A stretch of 64,000 nt of DNA, from assembly GCF_020694005.1 (NCBI RefSeq), contig NZ_CP073013.1:2118578-2182577 (forward strand), in the 5' to 3' direction. A program made the position numbers and the translations under genes. Positions within the stretch are counted from its first letter, which is position 1. Every line of letters begins with the position of its first letter. The DNA comes from Marinomonas profundi (GTDB lineage: Bacteria > Pseudomonadota > Gammaproteobacteria > Pseudomonadales > Marinomonadaceae). Positions 54,399 through 62,267 of this stretch are shown piece after piece. The notes beneath the pieces are model-generated. The model was not told the DNA's origin. It saw only the letters and a list, made by a program, of their open reading frames with translations, and did not search any database.

Positions 54399-55607
54399 AT
54401 GAATATGCCACTTGCTCTTTGGGCGCTAACACTCAGCGCCTTTGCTATTGGAACCACAGAATTTGTTATTGTCGGGTTGATTCCAACCATAGCGAATGAT
54501 TTGTCTGTTAGTTTACCCAGCGCGGGACTGCTCGTCAGTTTGTATGCGTTAGGCGTCGCGGTTGGCGCGCCAGTGTTAACGGCTTTAACGGGCAAGCTTA
54601 ATCGAAAATGGTTGCTGATTGGTCTAATGAGTTTGTTCATTCTGGGCAATATGCTGGCTTGGGTAGCGCCGGGTTACGACTCGCTCATTGTGGCGCGTAT
54701 CTTAACGGGCTTGGCTCACGGTGTGTTTTTCTCGATCGGTTCGACGCTAGCAACACGTTTGGTAGCGAAAGAAAAAGAAGCCAGTGCGATTGCTTTGATG
54801 TTTACTGGTTTGACCGTTGCGCTTGTCACTGGTGTACCGTTAGGTACTTGGATCGGTCAGCACTTTGGTTGGCGTGCCACCTTTTTGGTGGTGTCGGTAT
54901 TGGGCTTAATCGCCATGATCGGCAGTGCAGTTTTGCTGCCAAACAACCTTAAACAATCACCGAGCGCCAGCTTGGTCAAACAAATGTCGGTATTGGTGAA
55001 GCCACGTTTGCTTTTGGTGTACGCCATGACAGCAGTGGGTTACGGTGGGACATTTGTTGCCTTTACGTTTCTTGCTTCCATTCTGGAATCGGTGAGCGGT
55101 TTTCCATCCTCCGCTATTGGTTTGATCATGTTGGTGTATGGCGTATCGGTTGCGGTTGGCAATATTTGGGGCGGAAAAATGGCCGACCGAATTGGCCCTA
55201 TTAGTGCTTTGTCGTTTATCTTTTTAGCCTTGGCAGCGGTGCTGGTGCTCTTTTACTTTACTGCGCCATATCCTTGGCTCGCTTTGGTGACGGTACTGCT
55301 TTGGGGGGCGTTTGCTTTTGGCAATGTCCCGGGCTTGCAAGTCTATGTCGTGCAAATCGCAGAACGAGAAACTCCGCACGCGGTAGACGTCGCTTCTGGT
55401 TTAAACATCGCGGCGTTCAACGTAGGGATCGCTCTAGGAGCGCTTATTGGCGGCCACATTGTTGATCAATACCGCTTAATTGATACCGCTTGGGTAGGGG
55501 CTGTGATTGTTTTAGTGGCATTTGCTCTGACACGCTTTAGCGGTTATTTGGATAAGAAAGACCCGTTTACTGTGCAATTAAATAAGGGAGCTAAAGGCAA
55601 TTGTTAA
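54399..55607 (+). CDS. MFS exporter, DHA1/AraJ-like
   Basis: A 402-residue 12-helix major facilitator. It opens LWALTLSAFAIGTTEFVIVG and has GLLVSLYALGVAVGAPVLTA, with motif A-like GKLNRKWLLIGLM. It belongs with AraJ/YdhP-type exporters of arabinose-like sugars or drugs. Substrate unknown. It is under probable control of the divergent LysR gene. Confidence 0.87.
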   Translation: MNMPLALWALTLSAFAIGTTEFVIVGLIPTIANDLSVSLPSAGLLVSLYALGVAVGAPVLTALTGKLNRKWLLIGLMSLFILGNMLAWVAPGYDSLIVARILTGLAHGVFFSIGSTLATRLVAKEKEASAIALMFTGLTVALVTGVPLGTWIGQHFGWRATFLVVSVLGLIAMIGSAVLLPNNLKQSPSASLVKQMSVLVKPRLLLVYAMTAVGYGGTFVAFTFLASILESVSGFPSSAIGLIMLVYGVSVAVGNIWGGKMADRIGPISALSFIFLALAAVLVLFYFTAPYPWLALVTVLLWGAFAFGNVPGLQVYVVQIAERETPHAVDVASGLNIAAFNVGIALGALIGGHIVDQYRLIDTAWVGAVIVLVAFALTRFSGYLDKKDPFTVQLNKGAKGNC

Positions 55608-55623
55608 AAGGCAGTTGTTAAAA
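55596..55623. repeat. 14-bp tandem duplication across the MFS stop
   Basis: GGCAATTGTTAAAA then GGCAGTTGTTAAAA, one mismatch. The first copy contains the TAA of the exporter gene. Confidence 0.88.
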
Positions 55624-55769
55624 GGGAAAAACTAGGTAGTAATACCTAGTTTAGTGCGTAGTAGCCGCGGTTAAACTTGGTATTCGTACGAATTGTTTGC
55701 ACTTTCTATCCGCGCGATTATTTGTCCTGCTCGATCTTAAAAACAATAAGACCACAGGACGATAAACCG

Positions 55770-56855
55770 ATGAAATCTTTAAAACTCACCACGCTGGTTG
55801 CTGCAACCGCGGTCACGCTAAGTGCTTTTTCTTTGCCTGCTATGGCTGCGGAAAGAGTATACAAACTCACCATGGCTGAAACCTGGGCTTCTAACTTTCC
55901 TATCTTTGGTGATGCGCCAAGAAACATGGCGCGTATTGCCGATGAAATGTCTGGCGGCCGCTTAAAAATCACCATAGATTCCGCCAACAAACACAAAGCG
56001 CCTTTGGGCGTGTTTGATATGGTGCGTTCTGGTCAGTACGACATGGGCCATTCAGCGTCTTATTACTGGAAAGGCAAGGTGCCAAATACTCTGTATTTCT
56101 CGACCATGCCGTTTGGCATGATTACGCCAGAGCAATATGGTTGGTTCTACTATGGCGGTGGCATGAGTTTGATGCAAAAAGTCTATCAACCGTTCGGTTT
56201 GTTGTCGTTCCCTGGTGGTAATACCGGTAACCAAATGGGCGGCTGGTTCCAAAAAGAGATCAACAGCGTTGACGATCTTAAAGGTCTGAAAATGCGTATT
56301 CCCGGTTTCGCGGGTGAAGTCATGGCGAAACTGGGTGCCAGCCCAACCAATATCGCGGTGGGCGAGCTTTATACTGCTTTAGAGCGTCGTACTATCGATG
56401 CCCTAGAATGGGTAGGACCTTCCTTAGATATGGATCTGGGTTTCCACAAAATAGCGCCTTATTACTACACTGGCTGGCATGAGCCTGCGACAGAGCTGCA
56501 ATTCCTCGTTAACGAACGTTCTTGGAAAAAACTACCCGACGACCTGCGAGAAATTCTGCGCACCTCGATGAAGCTCGCTTCTTATGACATGTACATTCAG
56601 TCTTACCATGAAAGCGCAGAAAACTGGGCGAAGATGTCAACGGAATACCCAGACGTACAAATCAAAACCTTCCCAAAAGACGTGCTACAGGCGATGAAAA
56701 ATGCCAACCAAGAGTTGCTTGAAGAGGCGGCTGCCAAAGACGCACTGGCCAAGGAAATCTTGGATTCCCAAGCGGCTTATCTGAAAAAAGTTCGCGTTTG
56801 GACCAACATCTCCGACCGCGCCTACCTAGACAGTATTGATAGTTTAGCGGACTAA
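55770..56855 (+). CDS. dctP: TRAP transporter substrate-binding protein DctP
   Basis: A 361-residue periplasmic receptor of a TRAP transporter. The signal peptide MKSLKLTTLVAATAVTLSAF ends after AMA. The mature chain has the DctP fold and key motifs: KLTMAETWASNFPIFGDAPR at the start, the MRIPGFAGEVMAKLGASPT segment holding the conserved Arg for a carboxylate ligand, and DALEWVGPSLDMDLGF. The likely substrates are dicarboxylates or mandelate-type and keto acids; aromatic residues near the start suggest a larger acid. The start follows AGGA by ten bases; an open frame runs further up. Confidence 0.93.
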   Translation: MKSLKLTTLVAATAVTLSAFSLPAMAAERVYKLTMAETWASNFPIFGDAPRNMARIADEMSGGRLKITIDSANKHKAPLGVFDMVRSGQYDMGHSASYYWKGKVPNTLYFSTMPFGMITPEQYGWFYYGGGMSLMQKVYQPFGLLSFPGGNTGNQMGGWFQKEINSVDDLKGLKMRIPGFAGEVMAKLGASPTNIAVGELYTALERRTIDALEWVGPSLDMDLGFHKIAPYYYTGWHEPATELQFLVNERSWKKLPDDLREILRTSMKLASYDMYIQSYHESAENWAKMSTEYPDVQIKTFPKDVLQAMKNANQELLEEAAAKDALAKEILDSQAAYLKKVRVWTNISDRAYLDSIDSLAD

Positions 56856-56863
56856 AGTCGCCC

Positions 56864-56899
56864 AGCATGACGAATGAATACCATTCGTCATGCTTTTTT
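56864..56899 (+). terminator. Attenuator hairpin between dctP and dctQ
   Basis: AGCATGACGAATG pairs perfectly with CATTCGTCATGCT around AATAC, followed by T5. It would favour receptor over permease expression. Confidence 0.88.
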
Positions 56900-56912
56900 C
56901 TAGGAGTTTGTT

Positions 56913-57452
56913 ATGTTTTTAATCAGCTTAGAACGAGCCATCACTCGTTTTTCTAATCTGCTTGGCGTGGTATCCACCGTGCTGTTTATCGCCTTGTTGT
57001 TCAATGTGTTTTATGACGTCTTGATGCGGTATGTCTTCAATTCTGTGTCGATTGGCATGCAGGAATTGGAATGGCATTTGTACGCGGCGATTTTTTTATT
57101 GGGGATTCCCTACGGCATCCAGCATGGCGGTCATGTTCGTGTGGATTTGATTTATGAGAATTTGTCGATCCGTGGCAAGGCGTGGATTGATCTATTTGGC
57201 TGCGTGTTTTTGCTGATTCCTTTTACCTTGTTGGTTGGCTATTACGGCGTGGGCTTTGCTCATGAGGCGTATGCGCTTGGGGAAACCAGCGGCGATCCGG
57301 GTGGTTTGCCTTATCGCTGGATTATTAAAGCGGTGATTCCTTTTGCCTTTTTCTCTATGGCCATCAGTGGTTTGGGGATGATTATTCGTTGTATCAATGT
57401 GCTGCGTGGCGTAAGCGAAGAAGGCTTTTCGCACCCACCGATTCAGCATTGA
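56913..57452 (+). CDS. dctQ: TRAP transporter small permease DctQ
   Basis: A 179-residue four-helix membrane protein. The family features are an early VLFIALLFNVFYDVLMRYVF stretch and LEWHLYAAIFLLGIPYGIQH-like pattern with GGHVRVDLIYENLS. It forms the stator that links DctM to the receptor. It follows the dctP attenuator and precedes dctM by 34 bases. Confidence 0.92.
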   Translation: MFLISLERAITRFSNLLGVVSTVLFIALLFNVFYDVLMRYVFNSVSIGMQELEWHLYAAIFLLGIPYGIQHGGHVRVDLIYENLSIRGKAWIDLFGCVFLLIPFTLLVGYYGVGFAHEAYALGETSGDPGGLPYRWIIKAVIPFAFFSMAISGLGMIIRCINVLRGVSEEGFSHPPIQH

Positions 57453-57486
57453 TGTCCGTCACCCTTTTTAAGCTTGTAGGTTCGTT

Positions 57487-58776
57487 ATGATTGGAATAAT
57501 CATGTTTTTTGTTGCCCTAGTGATGTTGTTACTAGGCTTTCCGGTGGCCTTTACCTTTGGCGGTATTGCTTTGATTTTCGGCGTTTTTGCAGAAGGCTTT
57601 GACATGTTTGCCTTCATGCCGTTTCGCATTCAGAGCTACATGGAAAATACCGTAATGATGGCGGTGCCTTTATTTGTCTTCATGGGCATCGTGTTGCAGA
57701 AAACCAAATTGGCAGAACAACTGCTAGAAGCCATGGGCAAACTGTTTGGCGGTGTGCGCGGTGGTTTAGCAATATCCACTGTGTTGGTGGGCGCCTTGTT
57801 GGCGGCATCGACGGGTGTGGTGGGCGCCAGCGTGGTTGCCATGGGGTTGATCTCTTTACCTGTAATGCTGAAGTACAACTACAGCAAGTCTTTGGCTTGC
57901 GGTACGATTTGCGCGTCTGGGACCTTGGGACAAATTATCCCGCCTTCTATTATTTTGATTATCTTGGGCGATGTCATTCGTATCCCCGTGGGGGATTTAT
58001 TTCAAGCCGCCTTGTTGCCAGGTATGGTGTTGATCGGCTGTTATATTCTGTACATCTTGATTTTGACTTTCCTAAAGCCTGAATTGGCGCCAGCCATGCC
58101 ACAAGAGTTGGACGGCGAGACTCGCGCCCAGCAGATTCGCAGCGCGTTAAGAGCGATTATCCCGCCATTGGCCTTGGTGTTAATTGTCTTGGGCTCTATC
58201 TTTACCGGTATTGCCACGCCGACAGAATCGTCAGCCTTGGGTGGCGTGGGCGCTATTATTTTGGCGCTTTTCTATCGTCAGTTTAGTTGGAAAATGCTCT
58301 ATGACAGTGGTTTAGAAACCGTCAAAGTAACGGCGATGGTGTTTGCCATCTTGATGGGCGCCACGGCGTTTTCGATGGCCTTTAGTTATACCGGCGGTGA
58401 CGCCATTGTTGAAGAAGTCTTGCTCAATCTGCCCGGTGAAAAATGGGGCTTTATTATCTTAGCGATGATTGCCATTTTGGTATTGGGCTTCTTTATCGAC
58501 TTTGTTGAAATTGCCTTTATTATCGTGCCGATCTTGGTGCCTGTAGCGGAAGCATTGGGCATTAACATGGTGTGGTTTGCGATTTTGATTGCGATGAATT
58601 TACAAACCTCCTTTTTGACCCCCCCCTTTGGTTTCAGCCTGTTCTACTTAAAAGGCGTGGCACCCAACTCGGTGCGAACCACGGACATTTATAAAGGCGT
58701 AACACCGTTTATCCTGATCCAAATTCTAGTTTTGGCCAGCATAATGGTGTTCCCTGAATTATATGGGATGAACTAA
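57487..58776 (+). CDS. dctM: TRAP transporter large permease DctM
   Basis: A 429-residue transport channel with about 12-14 helices, moving substrate with Na+ gradient energy. Landmarks are FPVAFTFGGIALIFGVFAEG, VLLGALLAASTGVVGASVVA-type LVGALLAASTGVVGASVVAM, the IPPSIILIILGDV segment, and the C-terminal TSFLTPPFGFSLFYLKG. It ends the dctPQM operon, followed by a terminator. Confidence 0.93.
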   Translation: MIGIIMFFVALVMLLLGFPVAFTFGGIALIFGVFAEGFDMFAFMPFRIQSYMENTVMMAVPLFVFMGIVLQKTKLAEQLLEAMGKLFGGVRGGLAISTVLVGALLAASTGVVGASVVAMGLISLPVMLKYNYSKSLACGTICASGTLGQIIPPSIILIILGDVIRIPVGDLFQAALLPGMVLIGCYILYILILTFLKPELAPAMPQELDGETRAQQIRSALRAIIPPLALVLIVLGSIFTGIATPTESSALGGVGAIILALFYRQFSWKMLYDSGLETVKVTAMVFAILMGATAFSMAFSYTGGDAIVEEVLLNLPGEKWGFIILAMIAILVLGFFIDFVEIAFIIVPILVPVAEALGINMVWFAILIAMNLQTSFLTPPFGFSLFYLKGVAPNSVRTTDIYKGVTPFILIQILVLASIMVFPELYGMN

Positions 58777-58798
58777 CTTCTTTTTTATTATGTAATAG

Positions 58799-58827
58799 AG
58801 AAAAGCGGATAATGATCCGCTTTTCTT
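58799..58827 (+). terminator. Terminator after dctM
   Basis: AAAAGCGGAT pairs with ATCCGCTTTT around AATG, followed by CTT. Confidence 0.8.
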
Positions 58828-58879
58828 GTATGCGCCGTTTTATTCGGTGACCTTATAATAATAAAAAAGGTCTTTCTCA

Positions 58880-60238
58880 ATGAGATTAAAAAGTAAGATC
58901 ATCTTGCTTGCTGTCGCGCCGTTAATCGTTGCAACGACGATTATTACCTATTTGGGTTTTCAGTCGGCCCGTGATCTGGCGTCGCAAGAGCTGGCGATTT
59001 ACGAGTTCAATTTAGTCGACGCGAAAAAACAAGCGTTGAAAAATCATGTCAATATTGCCATGTCGGCGATTCGTCCGGTATTGGAAAATACCCAGTTAGA
59101 TGACGCGCAAGCACGTTTTCTGGTGAAGGAGATTCTCGCCGGATTACGTTATGAAGACGATGGTTACTTTTTTGCCTATGAAATGTCTGGGTTGAATCTC
59201 GTGCATCCTACGCAGCCGGATTTTGTCGGTAAGAATTTGTGGGAGTTTCAAGATCGTACGGGGAATTATTTAATTCAAGGCTTAATTCGCGCTGCGCAAG
59301 CGGGCGGCGGATTCCATCGATATATCTGGGAAAAGCCGCCACTAATGAAACAAGAAGATAAATTAGGCTATGTGGTCGCCATTGATCGTTGGGATTGGAT
59401 GATGGGCACGGGCTTGTATTTAGATGATATTTACGCCGAGCTTGCTCAAACCAAAGCCATTATGAATGACAATATTCAACGCAGTTTTTTGATCGTGATG
59501 GTGGTGGTGGTGCTGACGGTGATTGTGGTGATCTTGTTGGGCTTGGCGATAAACCTTCATGAACATAAACTGGCGGATTCAAGGCTAAAAGAGCTGGCGC
59601 AACGTTTTATGCGGTTGCAAGTGAATGAAAGGCGAGGCTTTTCTCGTGAGCTACACGATGGCATTAACCAGCTTTTGGTGAGCTGTAAGTTTCGGATTGA
59701 ACTGGCTGGCAGTAAGTTAAAGCGTGGCTATGAAAAGGAAGTGGTTTATCAAGAGTTAGCAAAAGCCAATGAAGTGATGAATCAGACGATTAGTGAAATT
59801 CGACAAATTTCACACAATCTGCGCCCCACGTTATTGGATGACTTAGGCTTAGACACCGCGTTAAGCGCGCTGGTGGATCAATTTATGGAGCGCACGGGGA
59901 TACAAGTCGAGTATCGTTTCGATGTTATTTCAACGATACCGGATGAAATTGAAATTACCCTATATCGCCTTACCCAAGAGTCATTAACCAATATTGAAAA
60001 GCACGCCAGCGCGGACAATATTACCCTGAAAGTGTGGCAGTCTTATCGACATTTGGTGTTTAAATGCGCCGATGATGGCTGTGGGTTTTCGCAAAAAGAG
60101 AGCGTGTCTTCGGGCATTGGATTGATCAATATGCGCGAGCGAATTGAGCTGATTGGTGGCGATTTTAGCTTAGAATCCCAGCGTGGCAAAGGCACAAAAA
60201 TACAGGCATTTTTGCCCCTTGAGCAAATCTCTGGGTGA
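58880..60238 (+). CDS. Cache-domain sensor histidine kinase, NarX-type
   Basis: A 452-residue membrane sensor. TM1 is at about 7-27 and TM2 at about 203-225; between them lies a single Cache (sCache_2) domain with RYEDDGYFFAYEMSGLNLVH and WDWMMGTGLYLDDI. The HisKA_3 dimerisation region has the phospho-His in SRELHDGINQLLVSCKFR. The HATPase_c domain holds LYRLTQESLTNIEKHASAD and SSGIGLINMRERIELIGGDF. It is followed by a NarL-type regulator and sits next to dctPQM, so a role sensing the TRAP substrate is likely. Confidence 0.93.
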   Translation: MRLKSKIILLAVAPLIVATTIITYLGFQSARDLASQELAIYEFNLVDAKKQALKNHVNIAMSAIRPVLENTQLDDAQARFLVKEILAGLRYEDDGYFFAYEMSGLNLVHPTQPDFVGKNLWEFQDRTGNYLIQGLIRAAQAGGGFHRYIWEKPPLMKQEDKLGYVVAIDRWDWMMGTGLYLDDIYAELAQTKAIMNDNIQRSFLIVMVVVVLTVIVVILLGLAINLHEHKLADSRLKELAQRFMRLQVNERRGFSRELHDGINQLLVSCKFRIELAGSKLKRGYEKEVVYQELAKANEVMNQTISEIRQISHNLRPTLLDDLGLDTALSALVDQFMERTGIQVEYRFDVISTIPDEIEITLYRLTQESLTNIEKHASADNITLKVWQSYRHLVFKCADDGCGFSQKESVSSGIGLINMRERIELIGGDFSLESQRGKGTKIQAFLPLEQISG

Positions 60239-60266
60239 GCCTTTTAAAAAATAAAGAGCGATTATA

Positions 60267-60899
60267 ATGACAAAAAAAACGCGTATTCTCTTAGTGGATG
60301 ATCACACATTAGTGCTTGACGGGCTGCAGGCGCGTTTGGAATTAGAAGATAACATTGACATTATTGCCACCGCGGCGAATGGGCTGGAAGCACTAGAAAA
60401 GGCCCGCGAAACTCAGCCAGATCTGGTGTTAATGGACGTCTCTATGCCGGTGTTAAACGGCTTGGAAGCCACTAAACGATTCAAAGCCGAGCAACCCAAT
60501 GTCAAGATTTTGATGCTCAGCATGCATCATGACAAAGAGTATATTTTGTCCTTGATTCAGTCTGGCGCGAATGGCTATGTGCTAAAAGACGTGTCTTCTG
60601 AAGAACTGGTTCAAGCTATTAATACCGTGCAGCAAGGCGGGACCTACTTTAGTTCTGGCGCTTCTGCGGCCCTGTTTTCTCAAGTGATCCCCAGTCCGCA
60701 ATGCGACGCGTTAAGCAAACGGGAAATGGCGGTGTTAAAAGCACTGGCGATGGGATTGTCCAATAAAGAAATGGCCCAGTCGCTGGATATCAGTGTGAGA
60801 ACGGTGGAAGCCCATCGTCAGAATGTAAAAAATAAGCTTGATATCCACACCTCAGCGGGCTTGATAAAGTATGCATTGGCGCATCAGTTGATTGATTAG
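60267..60899 (+). CDS. NarL/FixJ-type response regulator
   Basis: A 210-residue regulator. Receiver at 1-120 (ILLVDDHTLVLDGLQ, phospho-Asp in LVLMDVSMPVLNG, KDVSSEELVQAI). LuxR-type HTH at about 147-205 (LSKREMAVLKALAMGLSNKE, then VRTVEAHRQNVKNKLDIHTS). It is the partner of the upstream kinase. dctPQM is a likely target. Confidence 0.93.
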   Translation: MTKKTRILLVDDHTLVLDGLQARLELEDNIDIIATAANGLEALEKARETQPDLVLMDVSMPVLNGLEATKRFKAEQPNVKILMLSMHHDKEYILSLIQSGANGYVLKDVSSEELVQAINTVQQGGTYFSSGASAALFSQVIPSPQCDALSKREMAVLKALAMGLSNKEMAQSLDISVRTVEAHRQNVKNKLDIHTSAGLIKYALAHQLID

Positions 60900-61067
60900 G
60901 CTGGTGGCACCAAGACGGCGCCCAGAGCCCTCAGGCAATATTAAAAAACAGAGAGAGGGAATGTTCCGCTAGTTTGTAAGTCTTTCTATACATAACAGAG
61001 TAGAGTGGGGGCTTGTGGCAAGACCTGTCGCAGGTTTTTTTAGCCTCTTGAGCATATGGAGTCCACT

Positions 61068-61874
61068 ATGCGCGTTGTACTTTTTCCATTCTCAGTGTTG
61101 TGCTTATTGTTGTCATCTTTCTTTTCTCCCCTCTATGCGGCGAATGATTGGTATCGCCCGCCAGTGTCAGTAACTTGGCAATGGCAGCTTGATGGCGTGG
61201 TTAACGAAGCTTACGATGCGGAATTATACGACATTGATTTGTTTGCTTCGTCGGCTGAGCTGATTCAAGGTTTACAAGCATCGGGTAAAAAAGTCATATG
61301 TTATTTTTCGGCCGGTTCCTATGAAGACTGGCGACCAGATGCCGCCGAATTTGCAGACAAAGACTTGGGGAAAACCTTGAGCGGTTGGGACGATGAGCGT
61401 TGGTTAGACATACGTTCTAGCCAAGTGCGTGAGATTATGATTCGCCGTCTTGATCTTGCTGTCCAAAAAGGGTGTGACGGTGTAGAGCCTGACCGAGTAG
61501 ACAGCTACCGTACCAATACGGGGTTTTCGTTTCGTGCCAATAATCAATTAGACTACAATCGCTTTTTAGCGGCGCAAGCGCATCAGCGTGGCTTGGCGAT
61601 TGGGCTAAAAAACAATCCAGATCAAGCCTTATCACTGGTTGACGACTTTGATTTTGCGGTAACGGAGCAATGCTTTGAACATTCCCAGTGTCGATCTTTT
61701 AATGTGTTTATTAGTAAGGGAAAACCTGTGCTGAACGCAGAATATCGCCGTATTTATGTGGATGATGAAGCGCAACGCAACGCCATGTGTCAGCAATCTT
61801 TGACTATGGCGTTTAGTACCTTGGTGTTGCCGGTTGCCTTGGATGGCACCTTCCGCATGAGTTGTTTACCCTGA
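61068..61874 (+). CDS. GH114-like endo-alpha-1,4-polygalactosaminidase family protein
   Basis: A 268-residue secreted protein. The signal peptide MRVVLFPFSVLCLLLSSFFS ends after YAA. The TIM-barrel GH114/TM1410 pattern is clear: SVTWQWQLDGVVNEAYDAEL, YDIDLFASSAELIQGL, VICYFSAGSYEDWRPD, a catalytic-type Glu in GCDGVEPDRVDSY, and VTEQCFEHSQC. Fungal relatives cut galactosaminogalactan. The bacterial substrate is unknown. ATG 61068 with GGAG seven bases upstream is preferred over ATG 61056. Confidence 0.85.
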   Translation: MRVVLFPFSVLCLLLSSFFSPLYAANDWYRPPVSVTWQWQLDGVVNEAYDAELYDIDLFASSAELIQGLQASGKKVICYFSAGSYEDWRPDAAEFADKDLGKTLSGWDDERWLDIRSSQVREIMIRRLDLAVQKGCDGVEPDRVDSYRTNTGFSFRANNQLDYNRFLAAQAHQRGLAIGLKNNPDQALSLVDDFDFAVTEQCFEHSQCRSFNVFISKGKPVLNAEYRRIYVDDEAQRNAMCQQSLTMAFSTLVLPVALDGTFRMSCLP

Positions 61875-62267
61875 GGCCTTCAGTCTATTGGATGGCTGAA
61901 AAGTGAGCCATCTTGCTATTAAAAAAATCGTTAATGAACAACCCCGCCCCAAGGGGCGAGGCATCATTAAACGTCAGATTACATCTTCGTTCCTCGATTC
62001 ATCTGACCTACAAGGTCGACGGAAGTCGTTTAGCGACAATCTCCTTCGCGGGAGTGACAATAGTTATTTATGCAGCAAGCTGCGGGGAATTTACCCTAAG
62101 AGATTAAATAGAGCCGCTATTAATAACAAGATTAGCCATTAAACGATTAGCAATCGAACCATTAGTAAAGCGACCTGTCGTATAATGGTTTTAGACTATG
62201 ATATGAACAAGATGGATTTGGTTTTTACTTCGCGAAGGATGTTTTTTTAAATTGATAGGAGCCAATT
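61875..62267. other. Intergenic region with palindromic repeat element
   Basis: No gene is accepted here. The middle (about 61940-62110) is a chain of short palindromes, listed separately. The right end carries the promoter and ribosome site of the chemoreceptor gene. Confidence 0.6.
61940..62110. repeat. MITE/REP-like chain of short palindromes
   Basis: Successive hairpins GCCCC-AA-GGGGC (61946-61957), GACC-TACAA-GGTC (62005-62017), GTCG-TTTAG-CGAC (62025-62037), CTCC...GGAG (62041-62054) and GCAGC-AA-GCTGC (62072-62083). It shares the words GATTCAT and GACCTACA with the REP-like block at 50476-50510. This looks like a dispersed repeat, not a gene. Confidence 0.6.

Noticed and set aside
61903..62142. 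Open frames of 64-79 codons between the GH114 gene and the chemoreceptor
   Set aside because: They run through the chain of short palindromes, overlap each other in different frames and have no ribosome site or recognisable domain.
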